From positions 33,880,001-33,944,000 of the forward strand of contig CM051518.1 in assembly GCA_028015205.1 (NCBI GenBank): a stretch of 64,000 bases of DNA. The letters run 5' to 3'. The position numbers and the translations under genes are program-made. This stretch comes from Mytilisepta virgata (lineage: Eukaryota; Mollusca; Bivalvia; Mytilida; Mytilidae). Shown here piece by piece: positions 24,125 to 43,497 of this stretch. Below the pieces are notes generated by a model. The model searched no databases. It saw only the letters and a list, made by a program, of their open reading frames with translations, and was not told the origin of the DNA. Positions within the stretch are counted from its first letter, which is position 1. Each line of letters opens with the position of its first letter.

Positions 24125-24130
24125 AATAAA
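24125..24130 (+). promoter_or_regulatory. Polyadenylation signal, SULT gene 2
   Basis: AATAAA 147 bp after the stop codon of gene 2, conserved at 47,638-47,643 after gene 4. Confidence 0.5.
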
Positions 24131-24479
24131 ACGTATCAAAAATATATACCAAAATAAATTTGATGCACTGTATGGCCATTTAATTGACTGACAACTGTTT
24201 GAAATAAAGACTAATTAGAGGTTTGTCATACCAATAATATCTATATTCCATCTGTCACTAACACGATATGCTTTAGCAATGGTTTGATAATTTACAAACG
24301 CATCAATTAAGTCACTATTGGCAGCTCTATAGTTTCTGATAAGTCGAATTGTAAAATTGTGCCTGAAACTGCTAGGCCAAAAGAACGAAAGCTTGATTTG
24401 AATCATCTATTAAATGACACTGGTCTATATTTAACTCAAACGGCTTGAAACTGATTATCTGACAAAATGAAACGAAAGT

Positions 24480-24835
24480 TGATTTTAGGAATTTATATGA
24501 GCTAGAGTCTGTATAAAATTACACATTTCATCCAGGTCTGACGATTATAAAGGTGATTTATATGACAGACTAACATTTAAAATTCACTTGGTTTGTGGAG
24601 AAGCATCCAATACTAAAAGTCTTTGGTTTGACCCTGTGGGTGATCGAATCCGCGACCTCCAGCACTCGAGGTAGTACTCACCACTACATCTACGGGGTGG
24701 TTATTGGCAAAAGACGATTTACTAGATGGTGGATTGTATCCAAAGATAAGACAAAATTTAAAATTATTTGTGCAGTTTGCCGGATACAGATAGAATCCTA
24801 AAGATATTGCACTTAACTATAGTCTCTCTATTAGA
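24480..24835 (+). pseudogene. Disrupted copy of the unidentified ORF at 47,981-48,175
   Basis: The sequence matches the 64-codon ORF of unit B (NPKDIALNYS-type ending near 24,795-24,835), but about 180 bp, including a SINE head, are inserted after GAGTCT near 24,511 and the frame is broken. Function of the intact version unknown. Confidence 0.45.
24512..24695 (-). mobile_element. SINE 5' head, minus strand, in unit A only
   Basis: On the minus strand it reads CTCGAGTGCTGGAGGTCGCG then GGATTCGATCACCC (pol III B-box-like) and GGGTCAAACCAAAGAC, matching the tRNA-like head of the SINE at 40,041. Unit B reads straight through at 48,013-48,020 without it. Confidence 0.65.
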
Positions 24836-24928
24836 TTTTAGGTTGTGAGTGGTGTGTAATTGTTGACCTTTTCTCTTATCCCCTTTGTTGTTTATTTGAT
24901 ACGATCATTTGCCACGCAGTTTCCTTAA

Positions 24929-25196
24929 GGTATCCGAACCATAAATGACCACGTGATTATTCAAAAGTTCCCGGATGTTCCATACAACGCAATTGAAATG
25001 ACCTCGGTAATTATCGGCAAACTTCGGAAATGCTAATATAACAAACTTATTTTAACAGGCTCTGCATATAATCAACAAAGTGTGTTTCAACGTGAGAAAA
25101 ATATATATACAAAATTCGAGCTTTAAATTGTTTGGTTCAGCCATTCACGGTCAAGAGATACAATTTTCGATCATGATCTATTATGGTTCGGATACC
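24929..25196. mobile_element. TTAA-flanked MITE (piggyBac-type target)
   Basis: 268 bp with perfect 16-bp terminal inverted repeats GGTATCCGAACCATAA / TTATGGTTCGGATACC, flanked by TTAA at 24,925-24,928 and 25,197-25,200. Unit B has the undisturbed site with one TTAA at 48,258-48,261. No coding capacity. TTAA target duplication is characteristic of the piggyBac superfamily; the termini were not matched to a named family. Confidence 0.9.
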
Positions 25197-25499
25197 TTAA
25201 AATTATTGTAGCTTCCCGGTTTATAGTGCGTAAAGTAGGTTATATCGTATAACCTGTTCCAAAATTAAAAACAATCCTATAATTTAATTTTCCTAAATTT
25301 TCTGATGCAAAATTGTAGATAGAATCTTATGAAAAACTTATTTAGCTCGTGAATAACCTGAAACCACAAAAACACGACAACGGCCTTTCAGTTAGGTCGA
25401 CATGAAGAAAGTATTAACAATTTTTTTCTAATTCTTACTTAGAGTAACTAAATAAATTGATTCTCAATGTTAAGATTAAAAGTACATTTGCTAAAAACC

Positions 25500-25790
25500 T
25501 TAAATAAAAATACTATATTTTTCACAGCTCATCATGAAATGGACCTCATCTTCAGTATTACTATTTTCACATTTTAAATATATATAAGATTCTCTGCTTG
25601 AGTTTTATAATGAGTATATCTCCCGTTTTCAATGTTTAGGTTGTGGGTACTTGTTCGTAAGCGTGCAAGGCTTCGTTTTTTATCAAAATTATTTACAATA
25701 GTTATATAACTGCCTGCAAGTTTTCATCTTGTTACTAACCTCGAGGCTTATCTTAATTCTCATAATAGAGGTATCTGTTGACCGTAAGAA
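25500..25790 (-). mobile_element. LINE C-terminal coding relic, minus strand (unit A)
   Basis: Copy of the better preserved relic at 48,545-48,795; a ~34-bp segment present in unit B is missing here near 25,714. See that entry for the protein wording. Confidence 0.5.
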
Positions 25791-27132
25791 GTGGTCTAAC
25801 ATAACCAGTATAGCTGATTATCAAGTACATTGTTTTTGTTCTGGTTTTTGTTTAAATAGCCGTATCTAATATTTAAACATAGATATCAAGCAATCAATGT
25901 ATATGGAATATCTACCCAATTCTCCATATACAGCCAGGTTAAATGTTATATTTCACCCTAGATTTTACCCTAAGACATGTTTACACAACATTTTCCAAGG
26001 GTTATAACGACTATATAAACTAAATATATAATTCTCCATTACCACCTTATAAAATCAGCGAATCGAAAATTAAAAAAAATTACGATCAACTGCATTTCTT
26101 TCTCTAACGACCTAGGTTTTAATAAACATATAACAACACACATGGACCCAACTAGAACACCGTTGGTCTGGAAGGATGCCAACTCATCAACAATAAATGG
26201 TTAAGGCTCATGGCGTATTAATTACATAATAGATCATAATAATAAGTGTTGTAAACAATGACTATATTAATATGTAATGTTATAAACACTGACTATGGAT
26301 TAATTCTATAGAGTTTGCTCAGCTTTACGCAGGTTCAAACTGTCTGAAATGAAAGAGGAAGTCAGTCTTAGAATTGTATATGAATTGTTATTTAATAAAA
26401 AGTTTATATTATTTTCATTTTTTTCAAATTTTGTAGGATCATCGATTATATTATATGATACTACTATAATGTACATCACGTGATGTATATAATATGACAA
26501 TAACATGCTATTGAATAATAGAAATAAAATAAACAAGTGAAAAATGAAAGAGGAGTTTACGTCACAAGCTTAAATTCATAATTTTTGAAATTCGACACCT
26601 GTCTAGCCATATTTGTTTTAAATCAAAATTCTAGAAACTTATTGCGCATCTACATATTATACAGTGAGTAACAATACTGTATATAAATATAAATAAATTT
26701 TAAAAGCATAATTCAAATTTTCGAAATTTTCGAGCTTTATCGTGTAAATTAATTACTTGATACATTATTCAGTGTATATACACAGGTAAGTCATAGCAAA
26801 TACACATATACACATGATACATGCGTTATTTATCACTTCTTTTAAATTCTCATTAAACAAAACGAATTATTATTTTCCTCCACATAGCCTTTGTACATGC
26901 ATGTATGTGTTATATGATCCATTATACATATTATAGAGTCTTTAAATTTGTATTGTTACATGCATTGTGTAACAAAATCTTTGAAACAGACGAATTTTTG
27001 TCAATTTATATATGAAAGGGGAAATGCGTTTGTGATCTCCTGTTATTACTGTAATGCATGCAGTTTGGGGTTGGGTTCTAGTGGAATGCTTGATGAGAGG
27101 TAACTCCTTGAAATGCGTTGTATACAGCATAG
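25791..27132. other. Intergenic between SULT genes 2 and 3
   Basis: AT-rich. Contains one unit of the ~200-bp repeat (26,540-26,760) and ATACACA-rich sequence. A segment at about 26,187-26,440 is unit-A specific. No gene seen. Confidence 0.45.
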
Positions 27133-27379
27133 TCAAGGACGTATATTTGAACATCGAAGATAATAAACAAAGTTTTTTTAAGTTAAAAACAAATGAGAGA
27201 AATTCTGTCATGATGATCGAGACTATAGGAGTTCTAGTTGTTTACATTATCGTAACTAACCGGAAATATTTACTTTAAGCGCGCATAATTGTAGTAGTGA
27301 GTAAATACAAGTCTCACGATACGCGATATTTTAACGAGATACCGCGAGACACGAATCCTTGTTAGTTATACGTCCTTGA
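27133..27379. mobile_element. Short MITE with TCAAGGACGTATA termini
   Basis: 247 bp with 13-bp terminal inverted repeats TCAAGGACGTATA / TATACGTCCTTGA, flanked by direct repeats GCATAG (27,127-27,132 and 27,380-27,385). It is absent from unit B, where a larger stretch (about 27,083-27,430) is missing, so B does not give a clean empty site. A CTCGTTAAAATATCGCG-type internal palindrome lies near 27,317-27,352. Confidence 0.65.
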
Positions 27380-27537
27380 GCATAGTATAAATTTACTATA
27401 TCTAATAATAGTATCTTTGTATTGTTATTTTAATGTGAGAGTTGAACTGTGGATGTATTACGTAATATTTTATGGCTGACAGTACAAAGACTGACTCGAT
27501 CGGAAAAGTTTTTTGTTTTTCAATATTATAATTGCAG

Positions 27538-27778
27538 ACATCAACGGTTGGACTCAAGGAAGAATTCTAGGTAACACAATCGGTAGGTAGGTAACACAAT
27601 CGGTGCACTTGCTCATCGCATTGTGTATCCAATGCAACTTTTGATTCGAATATGTTCATCTTTAATTTGTTTGGTATTTTACAAAGTATTTTTGACTATT
27701 GCTTTCAGTATATTGGTATTCGGAAAACAGTCCAGGAAGACTTCATTTCGGAAAGCCTTACATGTAGAGACTTTCAAG
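27538..27778 (+). other. Candidate 5'-UTR exon of SULT gene 3
   Basis: Bounded by TTGCAG at 27,532-27,537 and a donor-like TTTCAAG|GTAAAC at 27,778/27,779. The next acceptor (ATTGTAG, ending 27,901) precedes the start-codon exon. Both sites are kept in unit B (50,427-50,646; 50,770). No protein-coding potential in common. Could also be part of the promoter region. Confidence 0.3.
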
Positions 27779-27922
27779 GTAAACAAATAATGATAAACAG
27801 AGATAAAAGCACTGTATAAACTTATAAGAATAAAGAATAATTTGTGATTAAAAATATGTTAGATCGGTTCAATCTTGAAATGTCCAAATCTATAATTGTA
27901 GTTATATATTCGGACCCTAGCT

Positions 27923-35671
<7,749 letters not shown>

Positions 35672-35764
35672 ATACCTTTTCGGTTCTGTTATTTTAGATT
35701 GTGGAAAATCATGTATTATACATGTATAATCTTTTCATTAAAAATAACATACAAAGAATACTGA

Positions 35765-35770
35765 AATAAA
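35765..35770 (+). promoter_or_regulatory. Polyadenylation signal, SULT gene 3
   Basis: AATAAA 94 bp after the stop codon. The matching position after gene 5 (57,365) reads AGTAAA. Confidence 0.5.
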
Positions 35771-35799
35771 ACATGAGTGACGCCAAAAATATGGAAGGT

Positions 35800-36770
35800 T
35801 ATAAATTTTTTGAAGATCTGTAACATAATAATTAATGATTACATGGGGGGCGCGAGTGTAAATTGGCATTCTTGGGGCTCGTGCCATTGGGGAACGACTA
35901 AATAGACTCTGGTAGGGTCTACTAGAGTTTGGAAAAGTCTGGTGACAAAGTATTAGAATTTATCACCCTCCCTGTAATTCTATCAGCTTGTTGAACAGCT
36001 CCGAAAAATTCGTATCAAGAAGCGCGTGTGCTGAGCAGGAGTTGAACCGTCAGCAGGACTTATCAACAAATTCTCCCAACGTTTGACAGCTTAGAACTTA
36101 TTAAATAGCTTTCATAATTGCAAAATATTAATAAATATATCAAGATGTGATGTTCCTTTTTTATATTATGGCGTTTTATTTAAATGAATAATGAATAAAT
36201 TTATAAAAGTGACATCAACAAAATGTGTCTTTCCTCGATGCTGATAATGTCTGCTGGGACTTCTTTCCGCTCTTTCCATTGCATTTCATTATTTGCGATT
36301 CAATCAAATTTTTAAACGTACGCTTTGTTTTTATATGTCCATATTTTCGCCTGAATTAGTACAAAAACGACTAAATGTTGTTTAAATATGTCGTCTCCTT
36401 GGTTAAATTTGAGTGATTATATTACGTTGCGCATATTTTAGTCAGAAGGAGACGGACTATGACGTCAATGAGGTTGCAAGTTTGCAAGCGGGTGCTTTAG
36501 TTTCCCGGAAAATCATGAACAAAGATTTCCAGACTGATTTTTTTAAAAACGTGAAAATACACCTTAATCTAGGTTTTTATATCGTTTATAAGATATTTTA
36601 CATGAACATTCAGGAAATATATACCTATTGGTATGGTAATCAACTTAACGGAAAACTTGTCGTTGCGATGAAGAATCCATACTTTTCTTGCGAAAATTTG
36701 GGAGGATTTAGAACGTTTACAAATATTTACGTTTCACATAAGTAATTAAGATGATAAAAATTTTAACTGC
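35800..36770. other. 3' flank of SULT gene 3, no gene seen
   Basis: AT-rich, duplicated in unit B. A 110-codon frame at 36,413-36,745 is broken in unit B and has no motif. Confidence 0.4.
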
Positions 36771-36909
36771 ATTTTGACAGCTAGATATCTTAAAATAACA
36801 CCCGCTCGACACAGTATGAAGATTTGGGACTCGTTCGCTACGCTCACTCGTCCCAAGCTTCATATTCTGGCTGACGGGATGATATTTTACGAAATCTAGC
36901 TGTCGAAAT
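36771..36909. repeat. Hairpin repeat H2 (unit A)
   Basis: Arms of about 60 bp: ATTTTGACAGCTAGATAT... / ...ATCTAGCTGTCGAAAT, apex GACTCGTTCGCTACGCTCAC, the reverse complement of the H1 apex. The outer arm contains ATATC(G/T)TAAAATA, also as in H1. Confidence 0.85.
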
Positions 36910-37436
36910 GCAAATAATATATACATATACAAATTTGATAATATTTTCTTGCCGTATTAGTATATCATTATAACATTATTTCATCCATATACAAATTTGA
37001 TAATATTTTCTTGCCGTATTAGTATATCAATATAACATTATTTCATCAATTCAATATAAATTTGTCATAATTTATGGTTTGTTAGTCGTATTTGGAAGAT
37101 CGGCAAACATCTTCGTTTATTGTAATGGCGGAAAGAGAGTCTGGTCGAAATATATTAGATTATATACAAGTGTGTCAATATTTTCTTGCATTTTTATTTT
37201 ATGCCATTATTATTTCACCATTTTAATAAAAATATATATCTTATATTGGTTTTTTGTTTGTATTTTGGAAGATTGGAAGTAACTCCTCCTACATTTCTTG
37301 CAGGATTCTCATGAAACTTTATAGAATCTTAGATCACATTATGGAGATATGCATATTGTCAGGATTTTCGGGCGAATAATTTGGAAAATATGATGATTTG
37401 AACTTTGTGTATGCTTCAAAACACACATGTTGCTGC

Positions 37437-37457
37437 GGGGGGGGGGGGGGGGGGGGG
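37437..37457 (+). repeat. Poly-G tract (21 nt)
   Basis: Uninterrupted run of G. With the poly-T tract 180 bp away it marks a low-complexity patch where assembly errors are likely. Confidence 0.9.
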
Positions 37458-37638
37458 TAATAGTCCCTTTCAGGACAGTTCTAGTTTGGATAAGGGGTGC
37501 GTAAAGTGAAAAAAAAACTGTTTTTGACCTTGACCTTTCTGGTATACTATCAAACTTTATTCTGGTGAGGTCAACAATATCATCAAATATCATTTAATTC
37601 ATTCAATGAATTAAAAAGTTGTGAGAACAACAAGGCTT

Positions 37639-37639
<1 letters not shown>

Positions 37640-37681
<42 letters not shown>
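37640..37681 (+). repeat. Poly-T tract (42 nt)
   Basis: Uninterrupted run of T; possibly the A-tail of a minus-strand retrotransposon, but no element body was recognised beside it. Confidence 0.9.
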
Positions 37682-37682
<1 letters not shown>

Positions 37683-38320
37683 ATATGGACCGGTATGTAA
37701 AGCTCAACTAAGATTTTGACTTTGGTCTCGCTAGTAGACAGTGAAATTTTTTTTTTCACATCCTCTGGTGTGGTCAAAAACATCACCAAGTATCATTTAA
37801 TTCCTTCAAGCCATTCAAATGTTGTGAGCCGACACGACTTCACAGAAATTTATTCCTATATACTCCGTACATATGACATATTTTGATAAAATCTGTCTCG
37901 AAACTGGTAGGTCAAATGAAATAAATCCTTATGCATGTGCAGATAGGAATCAAAACTTATTGGCAATATCCAAATTATAAAACAAATAGTTTAGCCGTGA
38001 ATTAATTAGTAACTACTGTAGTTGGAGTTCCGAGACTTCTATATAGAACGGTTGCATACCACCTGTAAATGGGTAATAAGGTCTTAGAATTTTGTGATTT
38101 TCTAAACTTGAGGTCCACAGGGGTCAAACTTCGAAAATTGTGAATTTAATCTTGTGACCTGAACTCCTCTTTCATTCTTCAATTGTGCGTTTTGTTTCTT
38201 AACAGTATTGTCATACACCATATGCCAATGTTTAAAAACTGGTTTTAGAATTTTGACCAAATAAAATTTTCCTTACCTAATACCTTTTTAAAACCTAGTT
38301 TAGTTCAGAAGCAGGCTAGA

Positions 38321-38533
38321 TCAAGCAAAACTGAAGTTATGTAAATCTAAACTTAAAGCTACTTGAGAGAGGTATTCCTGTAACTCTTCCGGATGTTTAA
38401 CAATTAAGATCTTATTCAAACCACTAGAGTAAGCTTTAAAATAGTAACTCATTAGTTCACCCTTAACCATGGAAGTACAGTAGCATGGGACTTTGGAAAG
38501 GTTTAGCTGTGGATTTGACAGACCCAGCGACAC
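38321..38533 (-). other. Unidentified ORF, possible exon
   Basis: The minus frame reads NPQLNLSKVPCYCTSMVKGE, LMSYYFKAYSSGLNKILIVK and HPEELQEYLSQVALSLDLHN with a stop at 38,321. The composition looks protein-like, with a helix-forming C-terminus. An in-frame stop lies shortly upstream, so if real it begins at an acceptor such as AAATCCACAG. It is in the part of unit A missing from unit B. No function is proposed; it may be a pseudogene or transposon fragment. Confidence 0.3.
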
Positions 38534-38999
38534 AAATTAGTTTGGGTATCAAGAATGTGGAATGCAGATTATTATTGTCATCACTCAATACAAAAGAAAG
38601 AAAGAAAAATTGTGATAATTGATAATGTCTCCATTTTTATTTTTGTTTGATCAATGAACTAAATCCATAATCAGTAGTTCCATTTACACACAAAAAAGAT
38701 GTTATTCTGGAACATTGAAAATTTATAACTGTCATCAAGGTGGTACAATGTTTTAGCAACATTATATGAAAAGTGCATGGGACACATTTCTCTATTCTGA
38801 CCCATTTAGAAAACACAACGAATATCTCCCCAGACACTGCTTGGTCAAATGAACTGAAATTTCATTATATCATACATTTGAGAGACTTTTGAGTTGAATA
38901 TTTCATTTCTATCATGACAGTCAGATCGAGTGTATATATTGTGTACTTACAATCAATTCTGTCCTCAAATACCCCAATTTCAAATGTCAATAAAGAGCT

Positions 39000-39700
39000 T
39001 TGCTAAATGCAGCATGATACGACTGAAACATGCTTTTTAGCACCTTTAACCTCCTGCATCTCAAGAGCTGTACAAGAAAGTAAAAACTGTTGACATACCT
39101 TTGATAGAACTAATCCAGATGAATTAAAAGAAATGATGAAAATTTTTTTAAAAATTTGTTTCCTCCAAAATTGACCCCTGGTATCTCACTAACAATAAAA
39201 GATAGAAAACCATTGTTGACACACTAGTGAGAGCACTCATCAAAGTGAATTAAAAGAAAAAAAATCGATGAAAAATTAAAAAATTTACATATCAAGGCGC
39301 ATTGCCTTTTTTTGCCATTTTAACCCCTTTTATCTCAAAAACCCTAAAATATAGAAGAAATCTGTTGATATTCTACTGGAAAACCTTATCAAGATGATTT
39401 AAATAAAAAAAAACCTCTTTAAATTGGATGAAAAATACAAATTTTAGGTGTCTTGCAAAAAGGCTAATTTTGGCTCCTGTAATTCCCGCGTTATCTTATC
39501 TCTGCAACGACAAAAGTAACACAAAAATGGCTTGAGTAACTTTATTGTATTTCTTATGTCAAACTAACAAAATCGGATAAGAAATGAAAGTTTCGAAAAC
39601 TAAGGCGTGTTCCTTATTCAGCCCTTTATATCTCTAAAACTGTAAGAGATGGTGAAAAAAGAATCATTGAAAGGTTTTATCCGTTTTTTATCAAGACACC
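39000..39700. repeat. Tandem ~190-bp repeat
   Basis: Units share TTTAACC(C/T)C...TCTCAA(A/G)A(A/G)C, GTTGA(C/T)AT(A/T)CT, ATGAATTAAAAGA and GATGAAAATT-like blocks; a further unit is at 40,570-40,760 and traces are at 58,830-58,930. Confidence 0.6.
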
Positions 39701-40040
39701 TTATAAACCAAAAATCATAAAAATAAAAAAATAAAAATAAAAAATAAAAAGTTACACTAAAATTATCAAAACACCATTAATGATCCACAGAGGCGCCAGA
39801 TTTCCCAAAATCAATCACAACCTATATTTCTAATAGGGGACCATTGTGTTAAAATATCATCAATAAAACAAAAGTAAGCGAGCTGAATATTTGCGGTCAT
39901 CTAAAAAGAATACTTAACTCCTAACTGGTAAACTCAAATCATTATACTCCATGAAGATCAGATGTGCAGCCTCTTTGACCATGTAGTATGGGTAGTTACT
40001 GAGTGTTCCACATACCTTGGCAACTAATTTCTTGATGAAA

Positions 40041-40396
40041 GACCTCCTCGGTGGTCTCGTGGTAGCGTGCTCGCCTCGAGTGCGGAAGACCGCGGGTTCG
40101 ATCCCCGGCCGGGTCAAACCAAAGACATTAAAATTGGTATTTGCTGCTTCTCCGCAAAGCACGTGGCATCTAAGAGCAAAGATCTACTGGTCGGCTCGGA
40201 GTCAGTATAATGTGTCCGAGTAGGGTGATATGTTTTCCTGCAGACAGTTACCTCGTGAGCTAGCACATTAAAAATCCGGCTCAGCGTGTCGGTCTAGTAC
40301 AATGCAGGGATCGTATTCATTATCATACATGTTCTCGTCCTGATATGTACCTGGCTGCCACTGGACGTTAAACAACAATTCATCCATCAAAACATA
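40041..40396 (+). mobile_element. Full-length tRNA-derived SINE with target duplications
   Basis: 356 bp flanked by the 9-bp duplication TTGATGAAA (40,032-40,040 and 40,397-40,405). The head has an A-box-like TGGTCTCGTGG at 40,052-40,062 and a B box GGTTCGATCCC at 40,095-40,105. The body has TATTTGCTGCTTCTCCGC and CTCGGAGTCAGTATAATGTG. The tail is CCACTGGACGTTAAACAAC plus ATTCATCCATCAAAAC. The family occurs truncated at 10,455-10,735 and as a head only at 24,512-24,695. Not present in unit B. Confidence 0.9.
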
Positions 40397-40769
40397 TTGA
40401 TGAAATACTATGTCCTTTGTATTCAAATAATAATTAGGTATGTCCTAAAAGTCAATGGATTGAACCCTTGAACAAAACTTACACATATTCAACACTGTAA
40501 CATTTTGTTGTGATGACATCATTATAATATCTTATACATAAGAGAGGAATTCGCTAATCACAGCATGATACGACCATGTTTTTTTGGCACCTTTAACCCT
40601 CTGTTCTCAAGAAGGTAAAAGATAGTATAAATTTCTTGGCATACTACTGATGATGAATTAAAAGACAAAAATCTCCATTGAAATTGGATGAAAAATAAAA
40701 ATTTTATGTTTCCTCCAAAATTACAAACTTTGATCCCTTGTGTCTCAAGAACTAAGAGCTATGTATTGA

Positions 40770-41300
40770 CCAAATATGGTGGGTCTAGGTATTACATTGC
40801 TGAGAAATGGACTTAATCTCGAAAATGTGACAAAGTCAATCAACTTCAAGCATAAATTGAAGTCAAGGTCCAGAGACAGGTGTTAGACTGCAATATGCCT
40901 ACTAAGATTATCTTTTAACCAGGCATGATGGGCGTAGGTACTATAGTTGCTAAGAAATGGACTTAATCACGAAAATGTGACACAGGTCACTCAACCATGA
41001 AATTTAGGTCAAGGTCAAAAGGTAGGTAACAATTGAAATGTACCCACCAAAAACTATCTATTGACCAAATATGGTGGGTCTAGGTATTATAGTTGCTGAG
41101 ACCACGAAAATGTGACAAAGTCACTAAAACATGAAATTGACGTCAAAGTTCCAAACCAGGTGTCAGACTGGCATGTACCCATTAAGAACTATCTATAGAC
41201 CAAATATGGTAAGCCTAGATATTACGTATACAGTTGCTGAGAAATGGATTTAACCATGAAACTTAGACGCAGATTTTACATTTATGAAGTCAGTGAACCA
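40770..41300. repeat. Tandem ~150-bp repeat (ACCAAATATGGTGGGTCTAGG type)
   Basis: Units carry GACCAAATATGGTGGGTCTA, TTGCTGAGAAATGGACTTAA, CGAAAATGTGAC and AGGTCAAGGTC. Related units are in unit B at 59,200-59,620, and a cousin array is at 61,085-61,660. Confidence 0.7.
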
Positions 41301-41899
41301 TGAAAACAAGGTCGTGGTCACCAGACAAGTATATTGCGACAAACTTTATACGATAAAGTATCTGTCGACCAAAATCTTAATTGTAGACATTATGTGTGCA
41401 AAGTTATTAAAATTTTTAAAAAGTGTACACCGCCGTCGCCGCCTGAAAGTAATACCTATATCTTGTTTTCACGACTTTTTGTTGCAGGCGTGACAAAAAT
41501 TGTATTCAACAAACATTTTTTTATTTCGAAAAAAATATATAATTGAGAGTAATTGTTAATTCCTGACACAGTTTGTCTTAAATATTGTACAGAATGTAAA
41601 CAAACAAATTAACGTCAAACTCGAAAATCATACAAATGAACGTACGAATAAACAAATATCATCCACACCAAATTGGAAACAGAAACTTAAAAAAAATCAC
41701 CACAAGGATATGACAACCCTTTGAACTTTCTTGTCACCAACACTTTCTGTTATTAAATCATAATTTTAGTTGACATGACATAAAAGTAATTTACATTAAA
41801 GGCGTCTGTGCTTTTATTACATTTAAATATATTACACCTTATGATCTGTCAACAATTTCAAAAGTTCAATATCGAGTTCATTCATCAATGACGATCAAT

Positions 41900-41971
41900 G
41901 ATTTGGAAAGCCAACGGGGTCAAAATTCTTAATTCGTAAATTGTCAATTTGTAACTGTGTAATTTCTAAAT
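41900..41971. other. 72-bp filler at the junction of duplication units A and B
   Basis: Unit A homology ends at 41,899 and unit B homology starts inside the LINE near ATTCTTTTTTA at about 41,972. The sequence between matches neither unit's flank; it contains short near-repeats (AATTCGTAAATT, GTCAATTTGTAA, GTAATTTCTAAATTC), as in end-joining filler. Confidence 0.7.
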
Positions 41972-43497
41972 TCTTTTTTATATTTATATTATTGATATTG
42001 CTGACAAACTTATTTCTAGACTTTTTGCAGACGATACCTCGTTTAGCTGCTCTAGTGATGATGAACTAACTACATGTCAAGTCTGTGATTGATCATGACT
42101 TGGAGCTGTTGGACGGGTGGTCAAACAAATGGTTAATGAGCTTTAATCCAAACAAAACAGAAATCATGATCTTTTCTCAAACTCATATACCTCTAATCTG
42201 ATCTTTTCGTTAAACGGGCAAGATATTCCAATAGTTACAACTCATAAACATTTGGGGGTTACTTTTAGCAGTGACGCGAAATGGAATAAGCATGTTGAAA
42301 ATATTATTAGAAGTGTTACTAAACATATTAATGTTCTTCGTAAATTAAAGTATCAAATAAATAGTGGAAATTTAGAAAAGCTGTATTTAGTTTATATAAG
42401 ACTATTATTTGAGTATGCAAGCGAGGTTTGGGGTAACTGTGGGGTCATAAATGCAACAAAATTGGAGTGTTTGCAACTTGAAGCAGCACGAATAATAACC
42501 GACTTGCCGTCATCCACAAAGTCCGAAATTATTTATCAAGAAATTGACTGGGAAAAACTCGAAACGAGACGAAACAGAAGAAAGTTACAAATGTTTTATA
42601 ATATAAAAATAATTCTGCTCCTGATTATCTTTGTAAACTTATTCCTCCAACAATTCAGAGCACAACTATATACCCCCTCCACGTAGAAGATATCATTGTA
42701 CCTTTTTGTAGGCTCTCTCTTACCAGCGGTTCATATATCCCTGCCTGCAACTATAAGGCAATGGAATAATTTGGATTTTACCATAAGAAATGTCAATTCT
42801 ATATCAGAATTTAAGAGAAAAATGAAAACCGTTAATCAGGCTAATCTAATACCATCCTACTTCGCGTTTGGGCCTAGAAAACTAAGTTTTATTTTAACTC
42901 CAATAAGTTTCTTTTCTAAATCACGATCTCTTTAGAGTAAACATTGTGGCCAGTCCGTCCTGTACCTGCGGCGCGGCGGTTGAAAATGCACATCTCTTCT
43001 TTTTTAATTGTAATAAATATTCAAACAGCAGAACAGTATTGATTAATAACCTGACCTGATTACCAGATACTTACAGTATAAATACTGATCTTTTAACAAG
43101 AGGCAGTAATGAACTCACCATCGAACAAAATGAAATCATTTTTAAAAATGTGTATGATTATATTAGAAAATCAAACAGATTCCTGTTCGTCTAATTAACA
43201 TCTGATTCCACACTCACCTCTCTCTTTCTCTCCCTCTCCCTCTCCCTCTCCCTCTCCTCTCTCTTTCTCTTTCTCTATACCTCTCCTCCTCATCCCGTCC
43301 AATTATTGTAAACCATTGTAATTTTGTTATAATAAGCACATTATATTAGTATATTTATACATATATGTGTACGTATGTAATGCATGCTTTACTATTGTTA
43401 TGAATGTTAATATATTCGGAGAAGATTTCATAAGTATGATTTACTTGTGTCTGATCCTTTTGCTTTGTTTTATAGCAATAAAATATGTTTAAACTAA
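41972..43497 (+). mobile_element. LINE copy in unit B, further truncated
   Basis: Same element as 17,445-19,040 but lacking its first ~80 bp (the [10 protein letters not shown] motif), because the duplication breakpoint lies there. Retains [23 protein letters not shown] and the C-terminal block, with one extra CCCTCT unit in the 3' pyrimidine tract. Confidence 0.8.

Noticed and set aside
36413..36745. 110-codon ORF after SULT gene 3
   Set aside because: The matching part of unit B is frameshifted and partly deleted, and no motif or splice context supports it.
37583..37789. Minus ORF with a poly-lysine stretch
   Set aside because: It is created by the poly-T tract.
40045..40116. A tRNA gene
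   Set aside because: A and B boxes are present, but the sequence continues as a SINE body with target duplications and the acceptor stem is not evident; it is a tRNA-derived SINE head.
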